Positions 36,101 to 45,226 are shown, counted from the first letter of the stretch. The stretch is 64,000 nucleotides of DNA from Bacteroidales bacterium (GCA_011620605.1 WOYW01000011.1:175229-239228), one strand, 5' to 3'. Translations and numbers: made by a program. The notes: generated by a model not told the origin, from the letters alone.

Positions 36101-39100
36101 ACTTGCCCACCAAAGACATCCTGAAACTCAAAACCATACGGTTGCTGGCCCGTTTGCTGACAGCAGAAAGTGAAGAACCTGCCGCTGCCGAGATCAAGAC
36201 GTATCCCCCGCAGGAATATTACCCCCTTACCGAAACACAGAAAGGCATCTATTACGACTGGGAAAAAGCCCGGGAAGCCCTGCAGTACAACATACCTGTA
36301 GCTATCCGCAGCGGGGATCCCAAAACGTTGGATCCTGCCCGGTTGAAAGATGCCCTTACTAAAGTCATGAAAACGCACCGCTACCTGAAGACACGCCTGG
36401 TATTGCAAAAGGGCGAAGTCATGCAGCAGCGCCGGGACGAACAGGCTCCTGAGATCCTGGTCAAAAATGGTGAAGAAGGCAAAATGAAGTCGGTAATGAC
36501 GGAATTTGTGCAGCCTTTTGACCTGTTCAACGACAACCTGTACCGCTTTGAAATCTACACCACCCAATCTTCCGTCTACCTGCTGATGGATTTCCATCAC
36601 ATTGCCTTTGACGGTGCCTCCATGGGTATTTTCCTGCAGGATCTGCAAAACGCTCTGGGAGAGAAGGAGCTTCTTGCCGAGTCGGTCACTGCCTTTGATG
36701 TTTCCCTGTACGAACAGGAAGCCCTGCAATCCCCCGCTTACCGGCAGGCTGAGGAATACTTCGATGCCCTGACCGGAGGCGAGTGCACCATGTCCGTGAT
36801 ACCGCCTTCGCCCAAAGTTCCGGAAGGAAAGGAAACTGGGGATTACAGCCAGACCGTTCCTGGAAAGGCCATTGATGCTTTCTGCCGGGATTACGGCCTG
36901 ACAGCCAATACATTTTTCCTGTCGGCCCTGTCACAGGCCGTACAGCGTTATACACGCGAAGAACAAGTAGTATTGACGGTCTCTTCAGGTGGCAGGGCAG
37001 ATCCGCAACTGGCCCGGACAGTGGGTATGTTTGTCAAGACGCTGCCAATTAAAACGGACATGAAACCCCAACCTTTCATGGAATTTGCCAAAGCTGCCCA
37101 GGAACAGATGTTCAGCACCATGGAGCACGAGATCTTTCCCTTCACCAAAATGGTGGATAAATACGGTATCGTGCCGCAGATCAATTACGTATATGAGGGG
37201 GGGTTGGGCATTGAAATGAGCGTGGACAACAAGCTCCTGGATATTATTTACCTGGACCTGGAAGCCGCAAAATTCCCCTTTGGAGTGGTCGTTGAACCAC
37301 AAGGGAACGGTTACGAGGTTTCCATACAATACGATGCCACCAAATACGCACGGGAAGACGTGGTGCGTTTTGTGGAGCTTTATAAAAACATAGCCAATCA
37401 CGCTGCCCTCCGGCCCGATACACTGACTACTGAACTCACGTTGATGGAACCGGCTGTCCGGCAACAGGTACTGGAATTTTCGCAAGGTGTCCGGTTGCCT
37501 TACGACACCTCCAAAACCTTCATAGACCTGTTCCGTGAAAATGCGCTCAAATATCCCGGGAACAAAGCCGTTGCCGATAAGTGCGGAGCCCTTACCTTCA
37601 GCACCCTGGACCTGTATTCAGACCGTCTGGCGGCGGAACTGGCACTGCAGGGCGTGGTACCGGGTACCTTTGTGGCCGTGATGATGTCCCGGCGCAAAGA
37701 ATACGTGATCAGCATAGTAGCCATTCAGAAAGCCGGCGGGGCATACGTCCCTATGGACAGCGAATACCCCAACGACCGCCTGTTGTACATGCTGGAAAAC
37801 AGCGAATCCAAAGTCTTGATCATTGAAAGGAACATCTACGAAACCAAAAAGAAAGAAGGTAATTTTTACGTGGACAGCGTCCTTTTTGTGGATGAATTTG
37901 ACTTTGAAAAGGAACGATCCTTAAACGTGCAACCTCCTAAGCCGAAAGATCTTGCCTACATGATCTACACTTCCGGTTCAACCGGAAAACCCAAGGGCGT
38001 GATGATCCGTCACCTCTCGTTGGCGGCCAAAGTAAACTGGCAGGTGCACGATCTGGAGATCACCCCTCAGGACGCCAACGTCTGTCACCCCAGTTTCAGC
38101 TTTGATGCCTCGGTAGATGACCTGTTCGGACCGCTTGCCGGGGGAGCGTCGGTACATATTCTTTCCGAAGACATGCGCCAGAATATGGTGGAATTGTATC
38201 AATACACCGTGGACAACCACATCACCGGGGGATCGTTCAGCACCCAGTTTGGACTTGAAATGGTCAACCAGTTTGAACTGCCCCTGAGGTACATCATCAT
38301 GGGTGGCGAAAAAATGGTTCCGGTTAAGAAACGTAACGTACAAATAATCAACGGATACGGACCTACTGAATTTACTGTCTGCTCCAGCTACCACAAAGTG
38401 GACCAGGAAAAAGACACGGAAAACATACCCATCGGGAAACCCGTTCCCAATTCCTGGTCTTACGTACTGGACGACAAACAGCAATTGCTTCCGGCCGGTG
38501 TGGCCGGGGAATTGTGCCTGGCCGGACGGCAGACGGCACTGGGATACTGGAAGCGGGAAGACCTGACAGGGGAACGATTCATCACAAATCCTTACGCCCG
38601 ATCGGAAGACGACGCGATCCTTTACCGTACCGGGGACCTGGTGCGCTGGAATGCAAAAGGAGAGCTGGAATACATGGGCAGGATCGACAGCCAGATCAAA
38701 CTGCGGGGATTCCGCATTGAACTGGGCGAAATTGAGACCATGATGGCCAAGTACAAAGGCATTGCCGCGGCCGTTGCCGATGTCAGGGAATTCGGGGGAG
38801 CACAGCAGCTGGTGGGGTATTACGTGGTGGAACCGTTCGGGAAAGTAGATCCGGCGGCACTCGAGGCCTACCTGCGCTCAGGACTGACAGAATACATGGT
38901 CCCCTCGGCCTTTATGGAAATGAAGACCTTCCCCATGACACCCAACGGCAAGGTAAACCGCAAACTGCTGCCCCTGCCTGAAATGGTCCGGGAACAGCCT
39001 TATGTGGCTCCGGGCACCAGGCTGGAAGAAGATTTGTGTAGAATCTATGCCGATATTCTGCAACTTGAAAAAGTGGGCATCCTGGATAATTTCTTCCACA

Positions 39101-40449
39101 TCGGAGGCACTTCCATGTCTGCCATCAAGGCCATAATACGCATCATCAACCTGGGCTACGACATTAAATACGGAGATCTGTTTGAACGCAAGACTTCCAA
39201 AGCCATTGCGGAGTTCCTGACCGAATCCGCCTCGGCAAAAGAAAAAGAAAAAGAAAGTGCGGCCAGGAAAGGGATCGGGGATTACGATTATTCGGCCATT
39301 GACAACCTGCTGAGTAAGGCTCGGCCGGAACTCTGGGACGGCTACACCCCGCGCAACGTTGGGGACGTGCTCCTGACAGGGGCTACCGGATACCTGGGGA
39401 TGCACCTGTTAAAACAGCTTATAGAAGAGGAAGATAACATCATTTATTGCATGGTTCGCGCCAAAGGAATCCTGACTTCCGAAAGGCGGTTGAAATCGCA
39501 ATTAATGTATTATTTCTCCAATACCCATGAAGACCTGTTTGGCAAACGCATCATTCCCGTTGACGGGGACATAACCAATCCCGGTACGCTGGAATCCCTT
39601 AAAGGTATGGGCATTGGGACCGTATACAATTGTGCTGCGGTAGTTAAGCATTATGCTGCCGGGGATGAACTGGAAAAGATCAATGTACAGGGAGTTTCCA
39701 ACCTGGTGGATTTCTGCCGCAGCGACAACGCACGGTTGATCCACGTTTCCACGGTCAGTGTGAGCGGTATGCGTCCAAAAGACTCGGCAAACACGGGCGT
39801 TCTGGACGAAAGTGTGTTGTATATGGGGCAGGATATCGACAACCAGTACGTTCGAAGTAAATTCCTTTCGGAAAGGGTGGTGCTCCAGGCGGTTGCAGAA
39901 GGTATGGACGGGAAGGTCATGCGGGTTGGAAACCTCATGGGACGCCAGTCCGACGGTGAATTCCAGATCAATTTCCGCAGCAACGCGTTCATCAATACCC
40001 TGAAATCCTACAAGGTCCTGGGCATGTTCCCGCTGAGCGGGCTGATTGCCCCTGCCGAGGTGTCTCCCATTGACTGCGTGGCCCGTGCCGTACATGTGCT
40101 TTCCAAAACGCCTTCCGATGTAGTGGTGCTGCACGCCTACAACAACTACCGGCTGAACATGGCCAACCTGGTGTATGCCATGAAGGATTACGGCTTTGAT
40201 ATTGAACTGGTTTCCGACGAACGTTTCAACAAGCACTTTAAGAAAATGATGCAGGACCCGTCCAGGAGCGAATACCTGGGAGGCTTGCTCCATTATGGTA
40301 CAGACACAGAAAAAGTACCCGTTCCGGATGACAACAGCTACACCACGTTGTTGCTTTACCGCAATGATGTACGCTGGCCGCTTGCCGATGAAGGGTACTC
40401 TTTGAAGCTGATTGAAATGCTGGACGGAATGGGATTCTTTGACCAATGA
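33136..40449 (+). CDS. Two-module NRPS with terminal reductase (C-A-T-C-A-T-R)
   Basis: A 2437-residue megaenzyme. Domains by residue: C1 with HHIAYDG (~130), A1 with YTSGSTGKPKG (~590), T1 with LSIGLTSL (~970), C2 with HHIAFDG (~1153), A2 with the same YTSGSTGKPKG (~1610), T2 with HIGGTSMSA (~1991), reductase with LLTGATGYLG (~2080) and YVRSK (~2237). The leading C domain suggests an acyl-cap or starter role; the reductase releases the peptide as an aldehyde, which may cyclise to a pyrazinone. By eye the A-domain codes read D-A-H-Q-L-G-G-V-C-K and D-A-D-Q-I-G-G-V-C-K; no substrate can be assigned. Same architecture as gut dipeptide-aldehyde synthetases I know. Confidence 0.93.
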   Translation: MQQKTYPLTNAQKGMYYEWQKDKELTQYNNPFLYEFPDKIKAQQLKEAFLKVVQAHPFLKLKLKLPGNGEVVQYFVKEDPVTIPVYETNEDGIRERLLKTIKPFDLLSGEPLYRIDIYKTPRKIYVLLDIHHIAYDGSSSTVFHRDLVKAYNGEELQEETFTCGDFALLETERMQGEEYKHDEVYFNEKLSGVTPAKLPILNRSEQAAGTLDKVSEYIDYQEISDFCKRLAISPNNLFAGALGICLNRYTRENKLCFCTAHNGRIDERVRDSVGMFVKTLPVVVETDPGQKLEDYLKGIRTGMKELWTHQTYPFSDMVTNFGIAMDLTYTYQKGILEYFQMPQGQVKMEYMHEGSTHDKLSIYIYQFPDNFEIRCEYNNELYDREYMEVFAASLKNTLEEILAADPSKTACSAITIVNPGEREKVLKFAQGNELAYDNTKSFPDLFREQVAKIPKNPAVKDISGTLTYEELDRQSDVMARKLIYMGVKPDDFVAVVLSRRKEYVVTVLGIQKAKAAYIPMDSEYPIDRLLYMMDNSRSAVLVTEKELYSKKQEEGDFQHRNVLFLEDIKLDVPVEKVTDLPGPDNLAYMIYTSGSTGKPKGVMISHRGLVAMSTAHATDMGIIPGDSNICHASFSFDASVHDIFPPLSAGACIHVIPAEMRQDMVMLYEYMIKNRITGGTFSTQFGLEMINQFELPMKYMLVGGEKMFPVKKRNLKIINGYGPTEFTVCSDYHIVDQDKDTGNIPIGRPVPNSWSYVLDDKQQLLSAGVAGELCLAGPQIALGYWLREDLTAERFIANPYSTGAINDKIYRTGDLVRWRSDGLIEYLGRIDTQVKLRGFRIELGEIETVLSKFPGIVSAVADVKEFGGAQQLCAYYQTEGNTDISEDALLEHLRASLTDYMVPSALLKLKAFPMTPNGKVDRKKLPIPHLTLKEIIPPQTIMEKDLFGIVAEILQTNEFGVTTNLLSIGLTSLLAIRFSVVVKQKLDINLPTKDILKLKTIRLLARLLTAESEEPAAAEIKTYPPQEYYPLTETQKGIYYDWEKAREALQYNIPVAIRSGDPKTLDPARLKDALTKVMKTHRYLKTRLVLQKGEVMQQRRDEQAPEILVKNGEEGKMKSVMTEFVQPFDLFNDNLYRFEIYTTQSSVYLLMDFHHIAFDGASMGIFLQDLQNALGEKELLAESVTAFDVSLYEQEALQSPAYRQAEEYFDALTGGECTMSVIPPSPKVPEGKETGDYSQTVPGKAIDAFCRDYGLTANTFFLSALSQAVQRYTREEQVVLTVSSGGRADPQLARTVGMFVKTLPIKTDMKPQPFMEFAKAAQEQMFSTMEHEIFPFTKMVDKYGIVPQINYVYEGGLGIEMSVDNKLLDIIYLDLEAAKFPFGVVVEPQGNGYEVSIQYDATKYAREDVVRFVELYKNIANHAALRPDTLTTELTLMEPAVRQQVLEFSQGVRLPYDTSKTFIDLFRENALKYPGNKAVADKCGALTFSTLDLYSDRLAAELALQGVVPGTFVAVMMSRRKEYVISIVAIQKAGGAYVPMDSEYPNDRLLYMLENSESKVLIIERNIYETKKKEGNFYVDSVLFVDEFDFEKERSLNVQPPKPKDLAYMIYTSGSTGKPKGVMIRHLSLAAKVNWQVHDLEITPQDANVCHPSFSFDASVDDLFGPLAGGASVHILSEDMRQNMVELYQYTVDNHITGGSFSTQFGLEMVNQFELPLRYIIMGGEKMVPVKKRNVQIINGYGPTEFTVCSSYHKVDQEKDTENIPIGKPVPNSWSYVLDDKQQLLPAGVAGELCLAGRQTALGYWKREDLTGERFITNPYARSEDDAILYRTGDLVRWNAKGELEYMGRIDSQIKLRGFRIELGEIETMMAKYKGIAAAVADVREFGGAQQLVGYYVVEPFGKVDPAALEAYLRSGLTEYMVPSAFMEMKTFPMTPNGKVNRKLLPLPEMVREQPYVAPGTRLEEDLCRIYADILQLEKVGILDNFFHIGGTSMSAIKAIIRIINLGYDIKYGDLFERKTSKAIAEFLTESASAKEKEKESAARKGIGDYDYSAIDNLLSKARPELWDGYTPRNVGDVLLTGATGYLGMHLLKQLIEEEDNIIYCMVRAKGILTSERRLKSQLMYYFSNTHEDLFGKRIIPVDGDITNPGTLESLKGMGIGTVYNCAAVVKHYAAGDELEKINVQGVSNLVDFCRSDNARLIHVSTVSVSGMRPKDSANTGVLDESVLYMGQDIDNQYVRSKFLSERVVLQAVAEGMDGKVMRVGNLMGRQSDGEFQINFRSNAFINTLKSYKVLGMFPLSGLIAPAEVSPIDCVARAVHVLSKTPSDVVVLHAYNNYRLNMANLVYAMKDYGFDIELVSDERFNKHFKKMMQDPSRSEYLGGLLHYGTDTEKVPVPDDNSYTTLLLYRNDVRWPLADEGYSLKLIEMLDGMGFFDQ

Positions 40450-40506
40450 TCAAAGAATCCTATTTGTCCGCGGATATTCTGAAGAGATTTCCGATGGTAT
40501 GCTTTT

Positions 40507-41646
40507 TTATTTGAAAAGCAGTTTTCCGAAGATGGTCAGGTAGGTCCTCCAGTTGGGCCATGTGTGACCTCCTCCGCTTACGTAATAGGTGTGTTCCAGT
40601 CCGTTGCGTTCCAGTGCCTGGTGTAATGCATTAGCGGATTCAAACAGGAAGTCCTCCTTTCCGCAGCCTACCCAGTAGAGTTTGTAGCCTGCCTTTTTAA
40701 TGGCCTTCAATTCCGCGTCAATTTCCTGCCCGTCACGGATCCCCATGCTCAAGGGACAGATGTAGCCGAACATGCCCGGGTAGAGGTTGCTTACAGACAT
40801 GGTGTGTCCGCCGCCCATGGACAATCCGGCCACGGCGCGGCTTTCCGGTTTGGCAATTACCCTGAAATGCTTTTCTACGTAAGGAATGATGTCTTTTACC
40901 AGGGAATTCACGTAGAGGTTGGCAGTGGCCGGATCACCCCACTGGAATTCCTTTTCAGGCAACATGAGCGTTTTGGCGGCCTGTTGCCAGGGATTCCCGT
41001 TGGGCATGACCACGATCATGGGCTCGGCTTCTCCTTTTTCAATCATATTGTCCAGGATCTGGCGGGCGCGTCCCATACTGCTCCAGGCCTCTTCATCACC
41101 GCCTGCTCCATGCAATAAGTACAATACCGGGTATTTCTTCCGGGGATTGGCCTCGTAACCGTAAGGTGTGTAGACGGTTATCCGGCGCTGGAACCCGATA
41201 GTGGGGGAATCGTACCAGACGGATTTCAGGTTGCCGCGTTGGGTGGCTTCCTTGTAGTATTCGGATATGCCGCCTTCAACAAGCAACATACTCAAATAGC
41301 GCGTTCCGTCGCGTTGCATGTGTACGTTGGACGGGTCGTTCATACTTACACCGTCCACAACGAAACTGTAGGTGTAGATCTCGGGATCCGGCAGCGGAAT
41401 GGTGGCGGACCAGACGCCCGAAGTATCCCTTGACATGGCCAGGGTAGAGCGGAAATCAGCCATCCAGGATCCGTACAGACGGACTTCGTAAGCCCGGGGG
41501 GCCAGCAAGCGGAAAGTTACCTGGCTTTCGGTGATCTCGGGGGAGACAATGGGCTCGCGGCCAAAATTGAAATTACGCAATTCCTGCGCAGAAGATGTGG
41601 TGACCAGGGCGGTCAATAGAAATAACAATACTGAATATTTTTTCAT
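40507..41646 (-). CDS. Secreted esterase with N-terminal Ig-like domain (CE1-type)
   Basis: A 379-residue protein with a signal peptide (KKYSVLLFLLTALVTTSSAQ). Residues ~30-125 form an early-set/CBM48-like domain (VTFRLLAPRAYEVRLYGSW); then an esterase D/CE1 domain: VLYLLHGAGGDEEAWSSMG, nucleophile in VAGLSMGGGHTM, and His in GGGHTWPNWR. Related to feruloyl and xylan esterases of polysaccharide loci. It runs convergent to the NRPS. Its possible action on the NRPS product is speculation. Confidence 0.85.
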   Translation of the reverse strand: MKKYSVLLFLLTALVTTSSAQELRNFNFGREPIVSPEITESQVTFRLLAPRAYEVRLYGSWMADFRSTLAMSRDTSGVWSATIPLPDPEIYTYSFVVDGVSMNDPSNVHMQRDGTRYLSMLLVEGGISEYYKEATQRGNLKSVWYDSPTIGFQRRITVYTPYGYEANPRKKYPVLYLLHGAGGDEEAWSSMGRARQILDNMIEKGEAEPMIVVMPNGNPWQQAAKTLMLPEKEFQWGDPATANLYVNSLVKDIIPYVEKHFRVIAKPESRAVAGLSMGGGHTMSVSNLYPGMFGYICPLSMGIRDGQEIDAELKAIKKAGYKLYWVGCGKEDFLFESANALHQALERNGLEHTYYVSGGGHTWPNWRTYLTIFGKLLFK

Positions 41647-41777
41647 ACAATCGTGTATAATGGTTTTACATATACAAATATGACTCTAAAAAGCCGGAAA
41701 AGTTTATGTATACGTTCACCATTGTTTTCAATTTGTGCGAAAAGTTATACCTTTAATCCTCAAACTTGATTTTCACC

Positions 41778-42311
41778 ATGAAAGTACATAATCCCTGGCA
41801 CAGCGTTGAGCCCGATCTTGAAGGGTTCCAGGTAAACGCTATCATTGAGATCAGCAACGGAGGCCGCGCTAAGTACGAAATGGACAAGGAAACCGGGCTG
41901 TTGCGCCTGGACCGCGTGTTGTACTCGGCCGTGTATTATCCCGCCAATTACGGTTTCATCCCGCGAACTTACGCCAAAGACGACGACCCGCTGGATGTGC
42001 TGGTCCTGTCACAGATAGCCATCCAGCCGCTTTGTATTGTTCGTGTAAAGATCATAGGGGTGATGCAGATGGTGGACCAGGGCAAGCCCGATGACAAGTT
42101 GATTGCCGTGGCCAGTCACGATAAAAGCGTGAGCCACATAGACAAGATCAAGGACATGCCGCCCATCTTTGATTCCGAACTCAAGCAATTCTTTGAGGAA
42201 TACAAACGCCTGGAAGAAAAAGACGTACTGGTGGAAGATTTTTCAGACAGGTCCAAAGCCATGAAGATCCTGGAAGATGCCCTGTTGCGGTATAAGGAGC
42301 TGTATCATTAA
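41778..42311 (+). CDS. ppa: Inorganic pyrophosphatase (family I)
   Basis: A 177-residue enzyme. Start at the ATG at 41778 (MKVHNPWHSVEP) over a TTG frame start at 41766. YPANYGFIPRTYAKDDDPLDVLVL holds the metal-binding Asp triad (DDDPLDVL), with Glu in IIEISNGGRAKYEMDK. It hydrolyses pyrophosphate released by biosynthetic reactions, including NRPS adenylation. A TACCTTTA box at 41748-41755 is a possible promoter. Confidence 0.93.
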   Translation: MKVHNPWHSVEPDLEGFQVNAIIEISNGGRAKYEMDKETGLLRLDRVLYSAVYYPANYGFIPRTYAKDDDPLDVLVLSQIAIQPLCIVRVKIIGVMQMVDQGKPDDKLIAVASHDKSVSHIDKIKDMPPIFDSELKQFFEEYKRLEEKDVLVEDFSDRSKAMKILEDALLRYKELYH

Positions 42312-42323
42312 AGAGCGCTTACA

Positions 42324-42413
42324 GCAACTATTGCTTTAGACACAATTGTTGCAGTTGATGCGATAGCTGCAGTAGATACAATTATTGCAGTTTCTGCGAT
42401 TGCTGCAGTGTAC
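42324..42413. repeat. Five degenerate 18-bp tandem repeats
   Basis: Five 18-bp units, for example ACAATTGTTGCAGTTGAT and ACAATTATTGCAGTTTCT, alternate with GCGATAGCTGCAGTAGAT and GCGATTGCTGCAGTGTAC, giving also a 36-bp higher-order period. The first unit is the most divergent. The array stands in the 490-bp gene-free stretch after the pyrophosphatase and has no clear coding or RNA reading. Confidence 0.7.
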
Positions 42414-42635
42414 CCATAAAATACTTTTGCGCCTCTTGCAGGTCGCTGCACCACAAACAAAAAAGGGCGCTTTTTGGTACGCCGAGGCTCCCTTTTATTT
42501 GTGCTGCCACAACAGGTGGCTGTCTACCGCAATCGCTTTCATTTGCCGCAACAGGTTTCTGTCTGAAACGGCTTTAATCTGCCGATACACTCTCACCTGT
42601 TTACCTACCTATACTGCATTCAGTATTTCTGCCAT

Positions 42636-42730
42636 TCATCCACGTATAGGGCCGTTTTTGTGGATGGAATTGGGATTTTCTGGCTTCCATCCACATATAA
42701 GGTCGTTTTTGTGGATGGATCTGGGATTTT
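42636..42730. repeat. Two direct copies of a 44-bp hairpin repeat
   Basis: Each copy holds TCCATCCAC or TTCATCCAC, a spacer with CGTTTTT, then GTGGATGGA, so each folds into a hairpin. Copies lie at 42636-42679 and 42687-42730 and end in GGGATTTT. Between the pyrophosphatase and HAD genes; another weaker pair (GCCACAACAGGTGGCTGTCT and GCCGCAACAGGTTTCTGTCT) lies at about 42505-42580. Confidence 0.65.
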
Positions 42731-42800
42731 TACTAATACGTTCTCAACAAGGTACCACGATTCAGAGTTGTGCAGTGAAATTGTAATACAGTTTAGTACA

Positions 42801-43454
42801 TCATAAGTGGGTGGTGCTTATTTTTTCAATACACCGGATGATTTCCTGCGGTGTATACGCCATCTGGTCCGGATTCAGGGTAGAGAGGATTTCCCTGTTG
42901 TTCATGCCCCAGGTGACTGATATGATGGGAATGCCCACTTGTTTACAAGCCTCAATATCCTGGGTTTCGTCCCCGATGTAGATCGCTTCTGCGGGGGAAA
43001 TGTTCTTTTTACGGAACATTCGTTTAAAGACTTTGTCTTTACCAAAAATGCTCTTCCCGCTGTATACGAAATCAAATTCCTGATCCATTCCGTTGTTCTT
43101 CAGAAACAGGTTGACGTTGGACCGGGAATTGGATGTGATGATGGCAAGGCGGTAGCTGTTGTTTTTTATCTTCTGAACCGCTTCAGGGATACCCTCAAAG
43201 GGGTGCATTTGCGGCATGAGCTCATGGATCTCCTTTTTTATACGGAGCATTATCATACCCAGTTTCTGGGGCGACATGTTAAATTGTTTGAGCAGGTCCT
43301 GGGGCCTGCCGGCGGCAATGATCTTTGTTTCTTCCGGTGTAAGGGGCTTGCGGTCGTATTCCGGGGCGATCCGGTTGTATATACTGATGGCCAGATCAAT
43401 AGTATCGGCCAGCGTGCCGTCAAAGTCAAAAAGGATGTATCTGATGGGTTGCAC
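42801..43454 (-). CDS. HAD-superfamily phosphatase (phosphoglycolate phosphatase-like)
   Basis: A 217-residue HAD hydrolase: motif I FDFDGTLADT with the nucleophile Asp, motif II Thr/Ser in LAIITSNSR, motif III Lys in GKDKVFKRMFRK and motif IV IYIGDETQDIEA. Alpha-helical cap after motif I as in PGP/beta-phosphoglucomutase relatives. Substrate unknown. It starts right after the DUF4932 pseudogene end. Confidence 0.85.
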   Translation of the reverse strand: MQPIRYILFDFDGTLADTIDLAISIYNRIAPEYDRKPLTPEETKIIAAGRPQDLLKQFNMSPQKLGMIMLRIKKEIHELMPQMHPFEGIPEAVQKIKNNSYRLAIITSNSRSNVNLFLKNNGMDQEFDFVYSGKSIFGKDKVFKRMFRKKNISPAEAIYIGDETQDIEACKQVGIPIISVTWGMNNREILSTLNPDQMAYTPQEIIRCIEKISTTHL

Positions 43455-43459
43455 AGTAT

Positions 43460-44683
43460 CTATTTTGGTGACAAATTTACAACATTGTGGCCGGAAGGTT
43501 CCACCTCTTGGCCAGTCGCGAAGCTGAGCGTGTAATTCTCCAGGGGGATGCCGTCGGTGCTTTTGAAGGACAGGCCCAGTAAGACCATTTCGTATTTTTT
43601 GGCGGGTTCCAGTTCCCGGTCAAAATGCACCGTAATGGTTTTGGTGGCAGGATCCACGTTTTGCGCGTCGTTGGAAAACTCGGCAAAGGAAACTATGTGG
43701 GGTCTTTTGGCGTCGAAGGTTCCCTTGTATTTTTCTATGTTTTGGGCGTAGTGTTCAAAGGCTTTGGCCATTTGCGGCATGTAGCTTTCCAAAGTGGGGT
43801 AGACGACTCTCTGTTGTGTGTAGTGGTCCAGTTCTTCTACCAGGTCCTCGATCCAGTAAAAACCGCGTGCCAATTGGTTCATGGTTTCATTGGCAATCTC
43901 TGTGGGTGTAAAATCATGGTCTTTCATGTATCTGATGACCGCGGCACGTACCAGAGATTCCTTGAATACCATATGCCACGCGCCATAGGCCTGGTTTTGC
44001 ATTACGGTTCCCACGATCTCAAATATTGTCTCACCGCTTGCCTCAAAAAGTTCCCGGTTATTGTCTATGAGGTAGTTGATGAAAGAATGGTTGAACTCGT
44101 GGACCAGGGTAGGAAAATATTCTTCCGTTTCCCAGTGCGTTTATGATGATGAACTGTTCTCTTGGGGGCCTGCTCGTAAAATGCCGGGTACCATGCTATA
44201 TCCAGCTTTTCATAGACCGGGGCAAACCGTTCGGAGGCCAGTTGGTAGTCTTCCTTTAGTTGGCGGAAGAATTCAATGCTGTTGGTCTCCCGGTAGAAAT
44301 CTTTGAGCAAACGTACGAATTCCAGGGCGTTTTTCCGTCCCCAGCGGGTTTCCGGAATTCTGTCCGAGAAGGGAACCAGCGGATCCAGGTTATCGTCCAG
44401 GGATATGGCCATAAACATGGCCGCATCGTAAGCCACCCCGTTTGTTTCACGCAATTGTTTCACAAATTCAATGATCTTGTGACCCTTGAAAGGCTCGTAA
44501 TGCGCCCGTATCTTAGTAGGACGCATACATGTTGTGGTTGTACTCCGGGGCACCTGCCAGCCGGAAGACAATGCTTACTAACTCAACCCGCTGATCTACA
44601 TGGTTTTTTTTCAGGTACGCATTTTGGGCAAAAAGTGCTGTCCCCAGCGTAAGAGCTACGGTTAACAAAGAAAAACGTTTCAT
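43460..44683 (-). pseudogene. DUF4932 gene broken by several frameshifts
   Basis: The intact start at 44683 reads MKRFSLLTVALTLGTALFAQ, a signal peptide, and continues to HNMYASY followed by a stop at about 44518; homology resumes one base out of frame (TKIRAHYEPFKGHKIIEF) to about 44165, where a further shift leads through FIIIN, then another into FPTLVHEFNHSF near 44110, which holds an HExxH metal site. The last part from about 44110 to 43460 is open. Three shifts and an apparent internal deletion mean no full product. Confidence 0.85.
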
Positions 44684-44797
44684 GAAGTAAAACTACTGTT
44701 TTTTTTGATTTTCTGTTTTGAATTCGTGTTATAGACGAATGAAAAGCTAATAAGTTACATTAAATACCTAATAAGTTACTTAGTTTACTGATTCCTC

Positions 44798-45226
44798 CTA
44801 CATCCTGTCCATATACCAGGTGAGCTGTTTTTTTAGTTTTTTTGTTTCGAAGAGGCCGGTAAGGATCTTTTGCAAACGTAGAAAAGCTGTTTCGCTCTTC
44901 ACCACATAATCATAGGCGTCGTGATGCATACATTCAACGGCTACATCAATTTTATCCTGTTCCGAAAGTATGATAACCGGTATTTCGGGATCGTATGCCT
45001 TTATTTTGTCCAATGTCTGGATGCCGTTCATCGCCTCCTTCCTGAAATGGTCAAACAAATAATCCAGAATGATGACATCCGTATTATGTGAAAGATTTTC
45101 TATACAAAGTTCCCCGGAAGTGTATGTTTCAATTTCAAAATCACCATGATCCAGAAACTGGATCTCGAGCAAACGGAGAAAGACAACATCGTCATCTACC
45201 AGAAAAAGCTTTATTTTGTTTTGCAT
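44798..45226 (-). CDS. CheY-like response regulator without output domain
   Basis: A 142-residue receiver domain: LFLVDDDVVF with the acidic pocket, phosphoacceptor Asp in VIILDYLFDHF near residue 55 and Lys in DYVVKSETAF. No DNA-binding domain. Starts at the base after the hybrid kinase stop, so it is coupled to that kinase and probably accepts its phosphate through the HPt domain. Confidence 0.9.
   Translation of the reverse strand: MQNKIKLFLVDDDVVFLRLLEIQFLDHGDFEIETYTSGELCIENLSHNTDVIILDYLFDHFRKEAMNGIQTLDKIKAYDPEIPVIILSEQDKIDVAVECMHHDAYDYVVKSETAFLRLQKILTGLFETKKLKKQLTWYMDRM

Noticed and set aside
34624..40446. Long antisense frames within the NRPS
   Set aside because: They are shadows of a strong plus-strand coding sequence with complete domain homology.
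42385..42786. Plus-strand 133-residue open frame
   Set aside because: It is made of the repeat units (HPRIGPFLWMELG and HPHIRSFLWMDLG) and has no gene-like features.
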